DNA of 64,000 nt from positions 3,844,001 through 3,908,000 of the forward strand of contig CM066304.1 of assembly GCA_033807695.1 (NCBI GenBank), read 5' to 3'. Numbering within the stretch: position 1 is the first letter of the stretch; each line of letters starts with the position of its first letter. This stretch comes from Daedaleopsis sinensis (Eukaryota > Basidiomycota > Agaricomycetes > Polyporales > Polyporaceae). This document shows positions 60,737 to 64,000 of the stretch, piece by piece. Made by a program: the position numbers and the translations under genes. The notes beneath the pieces were generated by a model, which ran no database searches, was not told the DNA's origin, and saw nothing but the letters and a program-made list of their open reading frames with translations.

Positions 60737-61513
60737 TTATGGCCGCCCGGGAGCCGAGCCCACGTCGATTGGATGTGTGCTCACATACCCTCGTCGATAG
60801 TATAGCAGCGGCCGCAGCAACACATCTCCTTCTCCCTTCGCAGAACCCTCAGGCAGTGTCCGCTCGACCCGCACGACCTGCGCGATGAACAGCTCCGACG
60901 CGACGCCCTCGCCCTCCCACGTCCTCCCATTCCTCCCGCCGTCCGTCGACGTCGCTTGTAGCAGAGCCGGATCGTGCAGCGGCCATGCAGCGGCCACCAG
61001 CCGACACGATAGCGCGCCGACGCTGCCGGCGAGCACCGGAATGCCGTCCTCGGTCAGCGAGTACGGGAGTCCCGCAAACGGCGCGGGGTGCACGTCCGGC
61101 CGCGAGAAGCGCACCGCCGTGTCCACCTGCCGCTCCGAGAGTATGTTGACGACCATATGCGCCTTAGCAGTCGCGTCGGGTGATGAGGCGGAGGCGGCGT
61201 GCGCGGTCGCGAGCGAGGTCGCCATGCGCGAGGGGATGCGGAGCGAGAACGCGACGAGAGGGTGCGGGTCCATGGCGATCGAGCTGAACGACGAGAGCGT
61301 CGCGCCGTGAAACCGGGTCTCGCTGGGCCCGTTGTGGGTATGCGATGCGCGGGGCGCGTGCGGGATAGAGGGGTCCATGAGCGCGGTGACGACGGCGACG
61401 GGCTGGGCGGTGTCGCGGAGGAGGGCGCGGAGCTGTACGCGGACGGCAGACGCGTCCGTCGTGAGTGTTCTAGCACATAAGCGGCATCTTGGGGAACGCG
61501 CAAAGCTGAGCAT
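60737..61513 (-). CDS. Flavin-reductase-like (FMN-binding split-barrel) protein, probably mitochondrial
   Basis: An intronless frame of 258 codons from the ATG at 61513. The start MLSFARSPRCRLCARTLTT is basic and lacks acidic residues, resembling a mitochondrial presequence. The frame stays open upstream, but this is the first ATG that gives a sensible N-terminus. The body follows the flavin reductase domain: LRALLRDTAQPVAVVTALM, then FHGATLSSFSSIAMDPHPLV and FSLRIPSRMATSL (FMN phosphate and isoalloxazine contacts), then VVNILSERQ and GALSCRLVAAAW. It ends LLYYRRGYVSTHP. Members bind FMN and may reduce it with NAD(P)H; the partner is unknown. Its start is 276 bp from that of BUB3 on the other strand. 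Confidence 0.85.
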   Translation of the reverse strand: MLSFARSPRCRLCARTLTTDASAVRVQLRALLRDTAQPVAVVTALMDPSIPHAPRASHTHNGPSETRFHGATLSSFSSIAMDPHPLVAFSLRIPSRMATSLATAHAASASSPDATAKAHMVVNILSERQVDTAVRFSRPDVHPAPFAGLPYSLTEDGIPVLAGSVGALSCRLVAAAWPLHDPALLQATSTDGGRNGRTWEGEGVASELFIAQVVRVERTLPEGSAKGEGDVLLRPLLYYRRGYVSTHPIDVGSAPGRP

Positions 61514-61789
61514 GGGCAGTAGTGGAAGTATGTGCTGGCTAATCCACGCTATGCATAGGACGAACCGCATATCCAGGCGGTTGTTTATCTTTGTTAGATT
61601 CGGAAGCTCTTGGACAACAGAGACAAACAACTCCATAGGTGCGCGTCTGCTCCTCCGGTCTAAAGTTATCCGCGTCCTCGACAGTCCCCGACAACAGTTT
61701 CGGCCAACACATCCAAAAGAACCAGTTCGTGTGATTGCTTTGCTTGCGAGAGCCTGCTTTGACACTCCTGGACTCTTCCTCTCTCCTCC
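61514..61789. promoter_or_regulatory. Shared divergent promoter of the flavin-reductase-like gene and BUB3
   Basis: 276 bp between the two start codons. No specific factor site is claimed. The long minus-strand frame continues through here and even across BUB3 exon 1, but has no domain content upstream of 61513. Confidence 0.5.
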
Positions 61790-63676
61790 ATGACTGGTAC
61801 GGTCGCGCTGCTTGCTCTGTCCTGTGCAAAACTGAACCCGTCGGTGATCCTCAGACCAAATTGAACTTGCATCGCCGCCCTTCGATAGCGTGTCTTCCGT
61901 GCGATTCTCGCCAACAAATCCTACACATCTGTTGGTATCATCATGGGACACGGTGAGTCGCGTTATAGTTGACTTTCGTGGAGGATGGAATGGTGGAGGG
62001 CCAGAGGTGCATACAAGAGGAGATGGAAGTGCAGGTTAGGCTGTGACTGCGTAGGGTCTCTACGGTGGCGGGTCCTGCTGCTCAGATCATGCGTTCTCGC
62101 TGTCCACAAGTTGGAGGGAGGCGGACTTGGAGAAGAGAGCTTTGTTCTAGGTGTGATGCTGGTTTCTAACACGATTACTCGCAGACCGTCCGCTTCTACG
62201 ATGTCGCGACCAACGAGCAAAAGTCAAAATACGATCACAGAGCGGCCGTCCTCGCATGCTGCTTCTCTGATTCCAGCCATGCATACAGTGGTGGACTGGA
62301 CACCTCTGTCAGAGAGTAAGCCTCTCCTCGAAGTAGATCAAACGTTCGCGCTCACCGGCGTCCACCGCGCGCATTCAGGCTAGATCTCAACACCGAGAAG
62401 ATCAACCATCTCGGGCAGCACAACGACGCAATCTCAAGCATCAACTACTCGCGCGACTACAACACTCTCGTCTCGGGCTCTTGGGACCGGACTGTCCGGC
62501 TATGGGACCCTCGCGCTGCAAATCCCCAAACGCACTCCCAAGACCTCCCCGAACGAGTGTACAACATGGATCTCGTGAACCACACCCTTGTCGTCGCGAT
62601 GGCCAGCCGCCTGTTCCACATATACGACATTCGCAAGATGGACCAGGCACCGCAGACGCGCGAGAGCAGCCTGAAATTCATGACGCGCGCACTCGCGTGC
62701 ATGCCGGACGGCCAAGGTGAGTACCCGACTCGTCAAATATTTGCAGGCAGGCGGATGAACTCCAGTCGTCTCTTCTAGGATACGCCAGCGGCTCGGTGGA
62801 GGGGCGCATCGCGGTGGAGTACCTTGATGTCAATCCGCAGGTGCAGGAGAAGAAGTACGCGTTCAAGTGCCACCGCCAGGCCATTGGCGACGTCGACCAC
62901 GTGTGGCCTGTTAACGCGCTCGCGTTCCATCCTGTGTGAGTGATTCTTCTTTAGCATCAATGGTCATACCTTCTTGGGTTCTGCCGCCACTCCGCCGCGG
63001 TGTCGCGCCAAAGTAGATGTATCCCGCACATCTCGCGGACGAGATGCGCGGGATACACAGGTCGACTTGAGGCACGCGGTATGTGCAGAGGCGGTTGTAA
63101 TACCTACGCTATGGCGTAGTATTAGATCCGCCAATTTGCGACGCTATGGGCACGTTTCGATTTTACATCGACTACACGCCTAATAGCGATGCAACCTACG
63201 CCTCTTCGTGACCCCAGTGGCGACTCTTCAATTTCGCTAATGTCCACGACGAACGCTGGCAAACGCAATACTCTCTTGTTTCCGCATTGATCCTGTTCCT
63301 TTGAACTCTCACGACTGACTGCTCACGGCGCTCTTGACCCCCACAGCTACAGCACCTTCGCCTCCGCAGGCTCCGACGGGACGGTCTCGATCTGGGACCA
63401 CAAGTCCAAGAAGCGGCTGCGGCAGTACCCCAAGTACCCCGCCGCGGTCCCGTCGATCGCGTTCAACTGCGACGGCACGCGGCTCGCCGTTGGCGTCAGC
63501 TACACGTGGGAGGAGGGCGAGGAGGGCGCGAAGACCGCAGAGCGGCCCGCGGTGTTCGTTCGGAACGTCGGGGAGGAGGTCAAGGTGCGTCGCCGGCGTG
63601 CGTTGTGTCCGGCGGGGAGGAGTGCTGACTATGCCCGTTTGCTGTCTAGCCCAAGGGATGGACCGCGCCGAGTTAA
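61790..63676 (+). CDS. BUB3: Spindle assembly checkpoint protein Bub3 (WD40 propeller)
   Basis: WD40 adaptor that recruits Bub1 and Mad3/BubR1 to kinetochores and acts in the spindle checkpoint. Seven exons (61790-61796, 61855-61952, 62185-62315, 62379-62716, 62779-62935, 63347-63584, 63650-63676) give 331 residues, the usual size. The first coding exon is only 7 nt (ATGACTG); joined to exon 2 it gives MTDQIELASPP, matching the Bub3 N-terminus. Repeats are visible as LLVSSWDTTVRFYDV, YSGGLDTSVRELDL, LVSGSWDRTVRLWDP and FASAGSDGTVSIWDHK. The insertion GYASGSVEGRIAVEYLD separates Bub3 from the related Rae1. The protein ends in a KPKGWTAPS tail. Intron 5 is 411 bp, much longer than the others, and contains two hairpins. 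Confidence 0.95.
63018..63057. repeat. Near-perfect hairpin in BUB3 intron 5
   Basis: An 18-base arm beginning TGTATCCCGC is complemented by the arm ending GCGGGATACA, with a CGGA loop and one A-C mismatch. It lies well inside the intron. Confidence 0.9.
63091..63132. repeat. Second, imperfect hairpin in BUB3 intron 5
   Basis: GCGGTTGTAATACCTACGC on the left pairs with GCGTAGTATTAGATCCGC on the right across TATG, with a one-base bulge and a few mismatches. Confidence 0.8.
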
Positions 63677-64000
63677 GGCTGTATTTGATCTGCAGGTGCT
63701 TGTTGGTCTTTCGCGGATTATATCCCTAGACGTACCTCGGGCTGTAATGAGAGTTACCGACTGGTCGTCGGTGTAGGCGCGAACGTATCAAGAGCCTGTC
63801 TCTGCTTCTTGTTTGGCCGGTATGGTGCTAATTCCAACCCGACTGCCAGTGAAGGGACTCATCTGGATTCTGCACTTCCGACGATGACTTCAAGACTGCG
63901 ACCGCACACCGTAATCATGTTTTTCAGAATGTGTCGCCTTCGAATTCAAGCATGGAGGGACTGAGGTTGTGGAGGTTTCCATTCATCCGAGTCCGCCCGC
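63677..64000. other. Right end of window, downstream of BUB3
   Basis: 324 bases containing the BUB3 3' flank. No gene start or conserved exon is recognisable before the window ends. Confidence 0.6.

Noticed and set aside
60737..61951. Extension of the flavin-reductase-like protein to 404 codons
   Set aside because: The upstream part crosses the divergent promoter and BUB3 exons 1-2 and has no domain content; the start at 61513 gives a plausible targeting leader and domain.

Overview
This window is nuclear DNA from a filamentous fungus, most likely an agaricomycete basidiomycete (a polypore-like wood-decay fungus would fit). The reasons are GC-rich DNA, genes cut by many 45-70 bp GT-AG introns, exons as short as 5-11 nt, and the gene content: a DUF6533 membrane protein, tandem FAD hydroxylases, and a standard eukaryotic housekeeping set. 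I assembled gene models by hand from splice signals, reading frame and family conservation. For all complete models except the DUF6533 gene the summed exon lengths come out as an exact multiple of three.

Layout. 0.9-11.1 kb: three tandem same-strand FAD-dependent aromatic hydroxylase-like paralogs. The first lacks its Rossmann-fold exons. A 321 bp MITE-like element with 46 bp perfect inverted repeats lies between copies 2 and 3. 11.3-13.7 kb (-): bifunctional AICAR transformylase/IMP cyclohydrolase. 14.2-15.7 kb (-): DUF6533 membrane protein. 16.4-17.0 kb (+): Zim17/DNL zinc-finger mitochondrial chaperone cofactor. 17.2-17.9 kb (-): monothiol glutaredoxin Grx5, head to head with POL1 (18.2-23.5 kb, +, 17 exons). 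24.1-28.2 kb (+): GRAM-TBC-EF-hand Rab GAP. 28.2-33.2 kb: about 5 kb of unassigned, decayed-looking DNA. 33.3-36.3 kb (+): MKT1. 36.9-37.8 kb (+): acidic, Ser-rich protein with a C-terminal Cys/His finger.

37.8-55.1 kb is a 17 kb gene-poor, GC-rich tract crowded with short tandem repeats. The long open frames there are low-complexity and occur in most frames. One minus-strand frame with a signal-peptide-like start is kept as a weak candidate. 55.1-56.4 kb (+): ADE1 (SAICAR synthetase) with an apparent GC-AG intron. 56.6-59.4 kb (-): 15-exon MFS transporter. 60.7-61.5 kb (-): flavin-reductase-like protein, divergent from BUB3 (61.8-63.7 kb, +). The last 0.3 kb holds nothing I can name.

Functional links. 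Two steps of de novo purine synthesis, SAICAR synthetase and the ATIC step after the intervening lyase, lie about 42 kb apart. Zim17 and Grx5 are neighbouring mitochondrial maintenance genes (Hsp70 solubility and iron-sulfur cluster transfer). POL1 and BUB3 are S-phase and mitosis genes. The hydroxylase cluster is the only clearly accessory, recently duplicated locus. No CRISPR array, rRNA, confident tRNA or transposase gene was found.
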